Shown piece after piece: positions 50,927-59,336 of a DNA stretch of 64,000 bases. The notes under the pieces are model-generated. The model saw only the letters and a program-made list of their open reading frames with translations, did no database searches and had not been told where the DNA came from. Where the stretch lies: contig NZ_RBAH01000003.1 of NCBI RefSeq assembly GCF_003626695.1, forward strand, positions 187,641 to 251,640. Reading direction: 5' to 3'. This stretch comes from Paenibacillus ginsengarvi (GTDB lineage: Bacteria; Bacillota; Bacilli; Paenibacillales; NBRC-103111). The translations under genes and the position numbers were made by a program. Each line of letters starts with the position of its first letter. Within the stretch, counting starts at the first letter, position 1.

Positions 50927-51460
50927 TTAGGCGTTGGCGATTACCGCCCCATAGCGCTCTTCCAGCAGCCGCGTATGGTGACGTTCGTGGCCTGCGACGA
51001 TGTAAGCCAGCGCGCGTGCTGTCACGGGGTGCCCGGCAACGCTCCCTTCCCGCTCCCACGCCTCCTCCGGCATGCTTTCGATTAGCGTCAGCGTAGCTTG
51101 GCGCACGATACCGAAATGCGCAAGCAGGTCCGCGATCGAGAGACGGCCGAATTCACCGCCGCGGACGAAGTCGTTCTCGTCGAACGAGGGCAGCGGCGTC
51201 CGGTCGCCGCGAGCTACGCGCATCAGCCGGTAGGTCATGATCAATTCCGTATCGATCACATGTCCGAGCACTTCCTTGACGGTCCATTTGTCCGGCGCAT
51301 ACCGGTAATCGCCGTCCTCCTCGCGAATCGCCCCGAACAGCTCCTTCACTCGCTCCGCCTGCTCGCGCAGCAGATCGGGCAGACATCCGTCCGGCACGAG
51401 CCCGATATAAGGGGTAAAATGCGCGGCATATTCCGCCGCATCAGGCCTGATCAAGCTCAT
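50927..51460 (-). CDS. DinB-family (DfsB-like) protein
   Basis: 177 residues from the ATG at 51460 (AGGAG 9 bases before it; the other ATG at 51466 is too close). Four-helix bundle with metal ligands: His in VKEVLGHVIDTE and the GHERHHTRLLEER motif near the end. PDKWTVKEVLGHVIDTELIMTYRLMRVARGDRTPLPSFDENDFV is typical. DinB proteins are bacillithiol- or mycothiol-dependent enzymes or of unknown role. Confidence 0.9.
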   Translation of the reverse strand: MSLIRPDAAEYAAHFTPYIGLVPDGCLPDLLREQAERVKELFGAIREEDGDYRYAPDKWTVKEVLGHVIDTELIMTYRLMRVARGDRTPLPSFDENDFVRGGEFGRLSIADLLAHFGIVRQATLTLIESMPEEAWEREGSVAGHPVTARALAYIVAGHERHHTRLLEERYGAVIANA

Positions 51461-51506
51461 TTTCATCCGCTCCTGTCCGTGATTTTCCGGCGACCGGGTG
51501 TACCGT

Positions 51507-51725
51507 TCACTCCCCGTCTAACTTGCCGGAGACGATAACCTTCACTCGTCCGACTTGTCCGTCCGCAAGACGCACCTTAATGCCGTGGGGATGATTCGGC
51601 GACTTGGTGAGTATATCTTTGACGATGCCGCGAGTCGTTTTCCCCGTCCGCTGGTCCTGCTTCAGGACGATGTCCACCTCGAGCCCCGGACGAATGCCGG
51701 CCCGGTTTTTTCCTTCATCGCTCAT
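51507..51725 (-). CDS. YwbE family protein (DUF2196)
   Basis: 72 residues from the ATG at 51725: GIRPGLEVDIVLKQDQRTGKTTRGIVKDILTKSPNHPHGIKVRLADGQVGRVK is nearly the whole family pattern. Longer readings begin with an unrelated hydrophobic stretch. Function unknown; small beta barrel expected. Confidence 0.9.
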   Translation of the reverse strand: MSDEGKNRAGIRPGLEVDIVLKQDQRTGKTTRGIVKDILTKSPNHPHGIKVRLADGQVGRVKVIVSGKLDGE

Positions 51726-51932
51726 ACCGATTGTTACCGCCGATCGGGCTGTTCCATCAGCCGTTATCGGAGCCTTTCTTTGTGTATAGACGTGTATTAT
51801 CACTATAAACAGGAAAAGCGCGAAATGCAATGCGCTCCGACTTGACGCACGTTTTATTCCGGATACGCCAACGAGCCCCGGGCCGGATGCCCGAGGTTGT
51901 TCTGTAACAGCTGCTGCATTCGGTCGATCCTC

Positions 51933-52298
51933 CTACAGAGGAATCATCGCCTTCGTCACCGCCTCCAACACGCGGCTCGTCTGGAACGGCTTGACGATAA
52001 AGTCGGACGCGCCGGACTGAATCGCCTGCACGATCAAGCGCTGCTGCCCCATTGCCGAGCACATGATGACCTTCGCCTCCGGATCGGACTTGCGGATCAG
52101 CTGCAGCGCCTCGATCCCTTCCATCTCCGGCATCGTGATGTCCATCGTGACCAAGTCCGGACGAAACGCCTTGTACTTCTCGACCGCTTCCGCTCCGTTC
52201 GCCGCCTCGCACAATACTTCATGACCGCCGGTCACCAATATATGTTTAAGCATATGACGCATAAACGCCGCATCGTCCACTACCATTACCTTTGCCAT
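51933..52298 (-). CDS. cheY: CheY-type single-domain response regulator
   Basis: 121 residues: D8, D9 and phosphoacceptor D53 (TMDITMPEMEG), conserved Ser (MCSAMGQ) and Lys (IVKPF). MAKVMVVDDAAFMRHMLKHILVTGGHEVLCEAANGAEAVEKY resembles the CheY of Bacillus and Paenibacillus. No chemotaxis genes lie nearby, so it is either a lone chemotaxis regulator or serves another kinase. Confidence 0.88.
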   Translation of the reverse strand: MAKVMVVDDAAFMRHMLKHILVTGGHEVLCEAANGAEAVEKYKAFRPDLVTMDITMPEMEGIEALQLIRKSDPEAKVIMCSAMGQQRLIVQAIQSGASDFIVKPFQTSRVLEAVTKAMIPL

Positions 52299-52402
52299 CT
52301 TTCCATCCTCCCCTTCTGTTCCTCCATGATGTCCTTCACTTAAGCTGCTTTAATAGTAACAAATGGGGCTGAACATATTCTGAACAAGGGGGAAAAGCAA
52401 AC

Positions 52403-52427
52403 AAAAGCCTTCCCGTGTAAGGAAGGC
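52403..52427 (-). terminator. Terminator after the TVP38-like gene
   Basis: Minus-strand stem GCCTTCC/GGAAGGC, 7-base loop, then TTTTGTTTGC. Confidence 0.75.
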
Positions 52428-52435
52428 CCGGCGAT

Positions 52436-53026
52436 TCATTTGAAATATTTCGATTCGATCTTGCGCCCCGTCAGCGCCATGATCCCGAACAGCGAAACGA
52501 TCAGCACGAGCTTCCACGGCTGCTGAAACAAGTTGAACAAGTCGTGCCCGGCGAACGAAACGATCAGAATCATGATGCCTTTGCCGAGCAGCGTAGCGAT
52601 AATGAACGTATGGAACGGCACCTTCGATATGCCGGATACGATATTGACCAGAAACGACGGCGTAAACGGAAAGCAGGACAGCAGGAAAATCGGCATAAAT
52701 CCGTGCCGCTCCAGCCACTCGATCAGCCTTTTCGAGCGCGGACTTTTTCGCTCTACGAAATGGCGTATCCGCCCGCCAAACCGGCGAATAATCCAGAACA
52801 CCGTAAACGCTCCGGAAACGACGCCGATCCAGGATAGCAAAAAACCTTCCAAAAATCCGTATATATTCACATTGGCGATCAAAATCGCTACCAGCGGCAA
52901 AAAAGGAAGCAGCGATTCGAGCCATGCGGCAAGAAGTCCGGGCAGCGGTCCAAGCGCCTCGAACTGATTCAACAATTGCTCCATGTCTTCCAGACGAAAA
53001 CCCGACAGATCAAAGCTCGCCATCAT
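52436..53026 (-). CDS. TVP38/TMEM64 (DedA-related) membrane protein
   Basis: 196 residues. Re-entrant-loop layout with LLAAWLESLLPFLPLVAILIANVNIYGFLEGFLLSWIGVVSGAFTVFWIIRRFGGR and LLSCFPFTPSFLVNIVSGISKVPFHTFIIATLLGKGIMILIVSF; the F-x-P-x-T/P motif is that of the VTT domain. These proteins move or help distribute lipids across membranes in characterised relatives. Substrate unknown here. Confidence 0.88.
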   Translation of the reverse strand: MMASFDLSGFRLEDMEQLLNQFEALGPLPGLLAAWLESLLPFLPLVAILIANVNIYGFLEGFLLSWIGVVSGAFTVFWIIRRFGGRIRHFVERKSPRSKRLIEWLERHGFMPIFLLSCFPFTPSFLVNIVSGISKVPFHTFIIATLLGKGIMILIVSFAGHDLFNLFQQPWKLVLIVSLFGIMALTGRKIESKYFK

Positions 53027-53134
53027 CCGATTTGTTCCACCCCTGTATAGATACTATCACTATACTACCGCAAACCGGGCAAAAGCAAATCGGACGATGG
53101 GCGAGCGAATTCCTGAACGAAGGTCGGGGAAATG

Positions 53135-54490
53135 TTACGCCGCGCCAAGATCGAGCGGGTCTTCCTCGTCCCGGTCGAACGCCTCGCGATCGAATTCGCC
53201 TTCCGCATTGGCGACCAGCAGCGAAGTGACAGTCGTACCCGTCGCATTAACGGCCGTGCGTCCCATATCGATCACGGATTCTACGGCGATTACGAGCCCC
53301 ATGCCTTCCAGCGGCAATCCGAGCGCGGTCAGGACGACCGTTGTGGAGATCGTCGCAGGCCCCGGTACGCCGGCTACTCCGATCGACGAAATGACGGCTA
53401 CGAGCACCAGCACGATATAATCGGACAAGCCGAGCTGCAAGTTGTATACTTTGGCGACGAAAATCGCAACGATAGCCGGCCATATGCCGCCGCAGCCGTT
53501 GAAATTCATCGTGGCGCCAAGCGGGGCGACAAAGCTTGCGATGCGCGGAGACACGCGAAGCCGCTTCGTGATGACTTCCAGGTTAACCGGCAGTGTGGCA
53601 TAGCTGCTTCGCGTGGTGAACGCGACGGCCACCGTCGGATAAGCTTTTTTGAAAAATTTGATCGGATTCACCTTGGCCACGAACAGCACAAGCCCGCCGA
53701 ACACAAGCACGAAATGAATAAGAAGGGCAAGATACGACGTACCGATCAGCTTCACGAGCGGAGCGAGCGTCTCAATGCCGTATTTGGCCGCCATGGAGCC
53801 TATCAGTGCATAGACGCCGTACGGGGTGAGCCGGATTACATATTTGACTACCTGGTGCAATACGGCCGTGGCCGATTGAATGAGCGTTTTGACCGGTGCG
53901 ACGACATCAGGCTTTTTCGAGCCCACGTGGATGATCGCGATCGCTACGAAAATGGCGAAGATGAGCACCGGTACGACTTTGCCGCCGGCGGCGTCGCTGA
54001 ACGGGTTGGACGGCACGAGGTCGAGAATGACCTGCGAGAACGTCGGAATGTCGCGCGGCTTGTAATCTTTGGGCACCGAAGCCGAAATGCCCGACCCGGG
54101 GTCCATCGCCAGGGCTACCAGCAGGCCGATGATCGCGGCGATGCCGGTCGTCAGCAGAAACCAGCCGATCGTTTTAACGCCGATTTTGCGCAACTGACCA
54201 AGGCTAGACAGCTGAGCGATACTGTTGATGACGAGTACGAAGACAAGCGGGATGACGAGCATTTTGATCAGATTGACATAAATCGTTCCGATCGTGCTTA
54301 CGCTTTTGTAATCCAGCTTGAAGCTGTTGAACACGATCCCGGCGATGAGCCCGAGGCCGAGCCCGATCAGCACCCGCGTGCCGAAGCCGATACGCTTGCG
54401 GGCCAGCACATGCAGGAAGCCGATGATGACGATGGAAACGACGAGGCTGACCCAGTTCGACTGTAAAGCGTTCCATAAGTTGTTGTTCAA
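53135..54490 (-). CDS. tcyP: L-cystine/dicarboxylate:cation symporter, TcyP type
   Basis: 451 residues from a TTG at 54490 with AAAGGAGAGGG well placed. DAACS family features: IYVNLIKMLVIPLVFVLVINSIA, the serine-rich motif AFTTRSSYATLPVNLEVI, ATMNFNGCGG and PGPATISTTVVLTALGLPLEGMGLVIAVESVIDMGRTAVNATGT. Eight membrane helices plus two hairpins. The N-terminal form matches the cystine symporter TcyP more than GltP. Its upstream operator (54522) agrees with sulfur control. Confidence 0.87.
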   Translation of the reverse strand: MNNNLWNALQSNWVSLVVSIVIIGFLHVLARKRIGFGTRVLIGLGLGLIAGIVFNSFKLDYKSVSTIGTIYVNLIKMLVIPLVFVLVINSIAQLSSLGQLRKIGVKTIGWFLLTTGIAAIIGLLVALAMDPGSGISASVPKDYKPRDIPTFSQVILDLVPSNPFSDAAGGKVVPVLIFAIFVAIAIIHVGSKKPDVVAPVKTLIQSATAVLHQVVKYVIRLTPYGVYALIGSMAAKYGIETLAPLVKLIGTSYLALLIHFVLVFGGLVLFVAKVNPIKFFKKAYPTVAVAFTTRSSYATLPVNLEVITKRLRVSPRIASFVAPLGATMNFNGCGGIWPAIVAIFVAKVYNLQLGLSDYIVLVLVAVISSIGVAGVPGPATISTTVVLTALGLPLEGMGLVIAVESVIDMGRTAVNATGTTVTSLLVANAEGEFDREAFDRDEEDPLDLGAA

Positions 54491-54521
54491 GTCTACCCTC
54501 TCCTTTAATAATTCATATTTT

Positions 54522-54533
54522 TCCGGTAGGAAT
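54522..54533. promoter_or_regulatory. Inverted repeat operator before tcyP (CymR-like)
   Basis: TTCC-GGTA-GGAA palindrome (minus strand TTCCTACCGGAA) between the -10 element and the start codon, flanked by A/T. It has the look of a CymR/Rrf2-type site; this assignment is inference from motif and gene. Confidence 0.5.
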
Positions 54534-54544
54534 TATGGAAATAA

Positions 54545-54573
54545 GAATACGCCCGACTGCTTCCATTGTCAAC
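54545..54573 (-). promoter_or_regulatory. tcyP promoter
   Basis: Minus strand TTGACA, 17 bases, TATTCT: a near-consensus sigma-A promoter, about 55 bases upstream of the TTG start. Confidence 0.88.
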
Positions 54574-54980
54574 ACCTTTTTTTGCGCGGATAAAGCGGTT
54601 ACTCCATAACCTGGAATGACGGCCTTTCGCCTCTGTTCGGATGCCCCGCAGAGAGCGCTTCGAACCAAGCCCCCCTTCCGCTCTTATGCCCGGATTCCTG
54701 ATTGCTTCCTGCTAAAAATGTATGGGCCAGGCAGACAAAACATTCCTGCCGCCGGGCCCGCCAGACGCGCCGAAAAGCGGCAAAAAAAGTTTTGCGGCCG
54801 CATGTAACTTCATGCATGTCCACCCCGTCTAATTTGACGATCGCAAGTACGGAGACAGCGAGCGAAAGGGCAGAATGCGTATGGACATCCAGAGAAAAAG
54901 GAACAACACAGACAGACCTGAGGGCAGGCAGCGCTTTGTTTTGCAAGCCGGTACGTCGCTAGGCGAAGGGGGACTGCGCC
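54574..54980. other. 407-base intergenic stretch without supported gene
   Basis: Divergent region between tcyP and the acyltransferase gene. It holds the upstream part of the tcyP promoter and, near 54960, the ribosome binding site of the next gene. Open frames on both strands here are short, lack ribosome binding sites and look like no protein. I see no convincing RNA element. Confidence 0.6.
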
Positions 54981-56978
54981 ATGCCTAAACCGAGCGGCGG
55001 CGGCCGCTACATGGCCGGCTTGGACGGTCTCCGGGCGATTGCGGTACTCGCCGTTATCGCCTACCACCTGAATCCGGCTTGGGCTCCCGGAGGACTGCTG
55101 GGCGTCGGCGTCTTCTTCGTCCTGTCCGGCTATTTGATTACCGATCTGCTAGTAGCGGAGTGGAAGGGCAGCGGCCGGATCGCGATGAAGCCGTTCCTCC
55201 TTCGCCGCGCGCGAAGGCTGCTGCCGGCGATGTTCGTCATGCTGGCCGCCGTCTCGCTGTGGCTGCTGGTAACAGATAGCAGCCGGCTCGCATCGCTGCA
55301 AGGCGATATAATCGCAGCGGTACTTTATGTAAGCAATTGGTGGTTCGTTTTTCACGAAGTGTCCTATTTCGAAAGCTTCGGGCCGCCTTCCCCCCTCGGC
55401 CATCTGTGGTCGCTGGCGGTGGAGGAGCAGTTTTACGTGGTATGGCCCTTCGTGATCGCCTTGCTGCTGCGGATCGCCCCGAAGCGCGGCAAGCTGTTCG
55501 CGCTCATTGCAGCCGGTGCAGCCCTGTCTGCTACGGCCATGGCGGCGCTTTATGAGCCAGGGGCAGACCCTAGCCGTGTTTACTACGGCACCGACACCCG
55601 CTCGTTCGGCCTGCTGATCGGGGCCGCGCTTGCTGTCGTATGGCCCTCCGCCAAGCTCACCAGCCGGAACGTAAGCCCACTCGCGCGAAGCGTTCTCGAT
55701 GGCATCGGAGCCGCCGCCCTGATCGGGGTGCTGTACATGGTGGTACGGTCAAGCGAGTATGACGGGGCTCTATACAGAGGCGGCATGGTTGCCTTATCGC
55801 TGCTGGCGGCTCTCGTCGTCGCCACGCTAGCCCATCCGTCATCCAGGCTCGGCGCCGTTTTGGGCGTTAAACCGCTCCGCTGGCTGGGCGTCCGCTCGTA
55901 TGGAATTTATTTGTGGCATTATCCGGTTATCGCACTGACCCAGCCGGCCGTTCAAACCGGGGGATTCGGTTGGAAGCTCGCGCTGTTTCAAGCGGCTGTC
56001 AGCATCGGGCTAGCCGCCTTGTCGTGGCGATTCGTAGAGGAGCCGATCCGCCGCGGGGCGGTCGGGAAACTGTGGATGCGTCTGCGCAACCGGAAGCGGA
56101 TCGGACGTAAGGTCGGGGGGAAAGCCATCGTCGCGGCGGCAGGCTCGCTGGGCGCCCTCATCTTGTTCGCCACCTGCGCCTCCCTGCTGTATCCGTCCGC
56201 TTCGGCCAGTTCGGTGCCTTCCGTAGCCACACCGCTTCCGCAGCCGGAAACGGAGCCGAATCGTCCCGAAGAGAGCGGCGTTATCCGTCCCGAGCCTCCT
56301 GGCGGGGCAGCAGACCACCGGGTTGACCCTCCGGCGGGGGCAAAGCCCGGAACGCCGGTCTTTCCCGAGTCCGATCGCAAAGAGTCGAGTGGGGCAACCT
56401 CCGGCGGCTCAGGATCACTTCCGAATCCCCCTTCGAAGGAGACGGCTCCGGGGAGCGAAACGAAGCCGGATGCCAGTCACCCGGCTCCCGAGGCCAAAAG
56501 CGGCCAAGGAATCACCGTCATCGGCGACTCGGTCATTCTCGACGCACAGCCGCATCTGGAAAAGCTGCTTCCCGGAATCGCGGTAGACGGCAAAGTCGGC
56601 AGACAGCTAACGCAAGCCGCCGATCTTATTGAAGAGATGAAGTCGGACAACAAGCTCGGCAGCCGGGTCGTCATCGAGCTTGGCACGAACGGAGCTTTCC
56701 CCCGCAAAAAGCTAGAATCGCTGCTGACCCTGATCGGCAAAGAACGGCAAATCATCCTGATCAATACTCGAGTACCGCGCCCGTGGGAGTCGGAGGTCAA
56801 TTCAACGCTGGAGGAGGTCGCCGGATCGTTCCCGAACGCCAAGGTTCTCAACTGGTACGAGGCCAGTGCCGATAAGGACTCTTATTTCTCCTCCGACGGC
56901 GTTCATCTGAACAGCGACGGTGCTGCGTTCTACGCATCACTTGTAGCGAACGTGCTCAATCCGGCTGTATCCGGTTAA
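54981..56978 (+). CDS. OatA-like acyltransferase: membrane acyltransferase_3 plus extracellular SGNH domain
   Basis: 665 residues (GAAGGGGG before the ATG). Residues about 10-400: ten to eleven membrane segments with GLDGLRAIAVLAVIAYHLNPAWAPGGLLGVGVFFVLSGYLIT (catalytic His29) and VEEQFYVVWPF. About 400-505: Pro/Ser/Glu-rich linker. From about 510: SGNH esterase-type domain with GDSVILDAQPHLEK, GKVGRQLTQAADLI, ELGTNGAF and DGVHLNSDG (catalytic Asp/His). This architecture O-acetylates peptidoglycan or other surface polymers and gives lysozyme resistance in relatives. Confidence 0.93.
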   Translation: MPKPSGGGRYMAGLDGLRAIAVLAVIAYHLNPAWAPGGLLGVGVFFVLSGYLITDLLVAEWKGSGRIAMKPFLLRRARRLLPAMFVMLAAVSLWLLVTDSSRLASLQGDIIAAVLYVSNWWFVFHEVSYFESFGPPSPLGHLWSLAVEEQFYVVWPFVIALLLRIAPKRGKLFALIAAGAALSATAMAALYEPGADPSRVYYGTDTRSFGLLIGAALAVVWPSAKLTSRNVSPLARSVLDGIGAAALIGVLYMVVRSSEYDGALYRGGMVALSLLAALVVATLAHPSSRLGAVLGVKPLRWLGVRSYGIYLWHYPVIALTQPAVQTGGFGWKLALFQAAVSIGLAALSWRFVEEPIRRGAVGKLWMRLRNRKRIGRKVGGKAIVAAAGSLGALILFATCASLLYPSASASSVPSVATPLPQPETEPNRPEESGVIRPEPPGGAADHRVDPPAGAKPGTPVFPESDRKESSGATSGGSGSLPNPPSKETAPGSETKPDASHPAPEAKSGQGITVIGDSVILDAQPHLEKLLPGIAVDGKVGRQLTQAADLIEEMKSDNKLGSRVVIELGTNGAFPRKKLESLLTLIGKERQIILINTRVPRPWESEVNSTLEEVAGSFPNAKVLNWYEASADKDSYFSSDGVHLNSDGAAFYASLVANVLNPAVSG

Positions 56979-56992
56979 AATAAAGCAATGCA

Positions 56993-57037
56993 AAAGCCTC
57001 CAAAACCGCTTTTCTCGCGAGCGGAATTGGAGGCTTT
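56993..57037. terminator. Bidirectional terminator between acyltransferase and LysR genes
   Basis: Perfect stem AAAGCCTCCAA/TTGGAGGCTTT with inner CCGCT/GCGG pairing. Confidence 0.85.
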
Positions 57038-57097
57038 CTAGTGTTTGGATTTACGCAAAGCGGTCGTCTACGGAGATTCCGTACCCTCAGATTCGAA

Positions 57098-57991
57098 TCA
57101 ATCGGCGCCCCTGCCGCTCTCCCGAAGCAGAAGCTCCTTGAATACGACGGATGCCCGCGTATGAAAGCGGGTCGCCTGCGCGATCCAGTAAAACCGCCGA
57201 ATCACCGGGGTACCCTGGATGTGCAGCTTATGCATCGTGCCTAGGGTGATTTCTTTGCGTACCGCCCACTCCGACAGCAGCGTTACCCCTAGTCCCGCCT
57301 CGACCGATTCCTTGATGAGCTGGGTGCTGCCAAATTCCATAGAGCGCTGCGGCCGGATACTGAAACGCTCGAACATCGTATCCGTCGCCGCCCGCGTACC
57401 CGATCCCGTTTCCCGCACAATCCACGTTTCACGGCCCAGCTCCGTCACGGGCACGTCCGCAAGTGCTGCCAGCCTATGGTCAGAGGCAGCCATTACATAC
57501 ATCGCATCGTCGGCGAACGGCTCGATATCGAGCTTGTCGTGCCGAAACTCCCCTTCGACGATGCCTACGTCGAGATCGCCGGCCGCAACTTTTTCCGATA
57601 TATCCTTCGTATTGCCGATCGTGATCGCGGGCTGAATAAGCGGATATTCGGCCTGCAGCCGGGCGATAATACGGGGAAGCACATATTCGCCGTATGTATA
57701 ACTCGCGCCAATCGTCAAGATGCCGCTTGCTTTGTGCAGCAAGTCGTCTACGAGGTAGTTCATGCGGGAATATAGCCGCGAAATTTCTTTGGCATGGTGG
57801 TACACGATCTCTCCGGCTTTGTTGAGCCTAACATGCTTATTTCCCCGGTCGAGCAGCTTCGTGCCGTACGTTTTCTCAAGCTGAAGCACATATTGGCTGA
57901 CTGCCGGCTGGGTCATGTGCAGCTCCTCCGCCGCTCGGGTGAAATTTTGCTTATCGGCGACTGTCAGAAACACAAGCAGCGCTTGATCCAT
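57098..57991 (-). CDS. LysR-family regulator (CysL/YwfK-like)
   Basis: 297 residues from the ATG at 57991 (GGGAGAGG before). N-terminal winged HTH: FLTVADKQNFTRAAEELHMTQPAVSQYVLQLEKTYGTKLLDRGNKHVRLNKAG. Ligand-binding part from about 90: ILTIGASYTYGEYVLPRIIARLQAEYPLIQPAITIGNTKDISEKVAAGDLDVGIVEGEF, the TIG...S pattern of the CysL/CbbR group. It faces the YeiH-type gene across a palindrome and very probably activates it in response to a sulfur metabolite. Confidence 0.9.
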   Translation of the reverse strand: MDQALLVFLTVADKQNFTRAAEELHMTQPAVSQYVLQLEKTYGTKLLDRGNKHVRLNKAGEIVYHHAKEISRLYSRMNYLVDDLLHKASGILTIGASYTYGEYVLPRIIARLQAEYPLIQPAITIGNTKDISEKVAAGDLDVGIVEGEFRHDKLDIEPFADDAMYVMAASDHRLAALADVPVTELGRETWIVRETGSGTRAATDTMFERFSIRPQRSMEFGSTQLIKESVEAGLGVTLLSEWAVRKEITLGTMHKLHIQGTPVIRRFYWIAQATRFHTRASVVFKELLLRESGRGAD

Positions 57992-58027
57992 TGCATCCTC
58001 TCCCTCCCGCTCAAAATTGGCATCTAC

Positions 58028-58045
58028 CATAAGTGATCACTTATG
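58028..58045. promoter_or_regulatory. LysR operator: perfect 18-bp palindrome
   Basis: CATAAGTGATCACTTATG, between the divergent LysR and YeiH-type genes, 37 bases before the regulator start. A related half site ATGATCATAAT follows at 58048. Contains the T-N11-A pattern of LysR sites. Confidence 0.75.
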
Positions 58046-58142
58046 AATATGATCATAATGATTTATTTTATTTATTGCAATTCCGGGAGTATGCTGAAGT
58101 TGAGATCAAATAGGAAAGGCATACTTGACGGGAGTGTTTACG

Positions 58143-59270
58143 ATGACTGTTCAAACAGAAAAGGTAACTCCTTCGGAGACGCGTCAACCGAATGCGCGCG
58201 GTCCGGTGCCGCTCGGAGCACCCGCCCCGGCGAGCCCGGATTCGGCTCCAACAACTCAGCCCCGCGGTGTTGCCGCACCCGCCAGTTCGCCGGGCAGACG
58301 GGCATGGAGCCTCGGTGTCCTGTTTACGATGGCTGTGGCCCTGATCGGCTGGGGAGCGGCGTTGCTCCCCGGACTGGACCGGCTCGGCCCGCTCGCCTGC
58401 TCGATTGCGCTGGCCGTCGTGTACCGGCATTTCTGGGGTTATCCCGAGCTGCTGCGCAGAGGCATTCAGTTCTCATCCCGCACGCTGCTGCGGCTAGCCA
58501 TCGTCCTGTTCGGGCTCAGACTCGATATCGGCGTCGTGCTGCATGACGGCCTGGGGCTGCTGCTGCGGGCCGCTATCGCCATCGCTTTCGCCGTAGCGCT
58601 GACCGTATGGTTGGGCAAACGCTTCAAAGCGGACCCTTCCATCACGCTGCTGCTCGGCATCGGTACCGGCATTTGCGGCGCGGCGGCCATCGCGGCCGTA
58701 TCCCCGATCCTGAATGCAAAAGACGAGGATACGGCGATCGGAGCGGGCATGATCGCGCTTGTCGGAACCATATTCGCCGTTGGCTACACGCTGCTGCGGC
58801 CAATCCTTCCGCTAGCTGGCGTCGATTATGGCACCTGGTCGGGCATCAGCCTGCACGAGATCGCCCATGTGGCGCTTGCCGCCGCTCCCGGCGGTCAAGA
58901 TGCGCTTGCGGCGGGTCTGCTCGCCAAGCTCAGCCGCGTCTTGCTGCTTGTTCCGTTCTGCCTGCTGCTGATCGGCTGGAAGAAGCGGTCGGGCTCGCTT
59001 CAGAGTGGAGCGAAAATGGAATTTCCATGGTTTTTGCTTGGGTTCATCGCGATGAGTTTGTTGGGAAGTTACGTTTTGGGGAATGTTATGGCTGTACCTG
59101 CGGTTATGAGCGGCTTAACGACGGGGACTACGTTCCTGCTGTCGATGGCGATGGTTGGCCTAGGGCTGAACGTCAGCCTGAAGCAGCTGCGGACGAAAGC
59201 TTTGCGGCCGGTGCTGGCGATGTCCGTCACCTCGCTGCTGCTTTCGGCTATTGCTTATATGACGATCTAA
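58143..59270 (+). CDS. YeiH/UPF0324 family putative sulfate/sulfite exporter
   Basis: 375 residues from the ATG at 58143 (GGGAG 8 bases upstream). A Pro/Ala-rich cytosolic head (about 1-50) and ten membrane segments. Motifs: LLRLAIVLFGLRLDIGVVL, GTGICGAAAIAAVSPILNAKDEDTAIG, GTWSGISLHEIAHVALAAAPGG, and MAMVGLGLNVSLKQL. The family is linked to sulfite/sulfate or taurine-derived sulfur export by genetics in other bacteria; together with the CysL-like regulator this is plausible here. Confidence 0.88.
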   Translation: MTVQTEKVTPSETRQPNARGPVPLGAPAPASPDSAPTTQPRGVAAPASSPGRRAWSLGVLFTMAVALIGWGAALLPGLDRLGPLACSIALAVVYRHFWGYPELLRRGIQFSSRTLLRLAIVLFGLRLDIGVVLHDGLGLLLRAAIAIAFAVALTVWLGKRFKADPSITLLLGIGTGICGAAAIAAVSPILNAKDEDTAIGAGMIALVGTIFAVGYTLLRPILPLAGVDYGTWSGISLHEIAHVALAAAPGGQDALAAGLLAKLSRVLLLVPFCLLLIGWKKRSGSLQSGAKMEFPWFLLGFIAMSLLGSYVLGNVMAVPAVMSGLTTGTTFLLSMAMVGLGLNVSLKQLRTKALRPVLAMSVTSLLLSAIAYMTI

Positions 59271-59285
59271 CGTCAAGACGACAAA

Positions 59286-59320
59286 CAGAGGGTGCGGCTT
59301 TCGCCGCACCCTCTGCGTTT
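59286..59320. terminator. Strong bidirectional terminator
   Basis: Perfect 13-bp stem CAGAGGGTGCGGC/GCCGCACCCTCTG with TTTC loop; between the convergent exporter and ndh genes. T runs are weak on both sides. Confidence 0.8.
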
Positions 59321-59336
59321 AAGTTTCGGGATTATT

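Noticed and set aside
53132-54466. 444-codon plus-strand frame opposite tcyP
   Set aside because: Arg/Asp/His-rich translation typical of an antisense shadow of a GC-rich membrane protein gene.
54599-54946. 115-codon minus-strand frame in the tcyP-acyltransferase gap
   Set aside because: No ribosome binding site, no recognisable domain and an unnatural composition.
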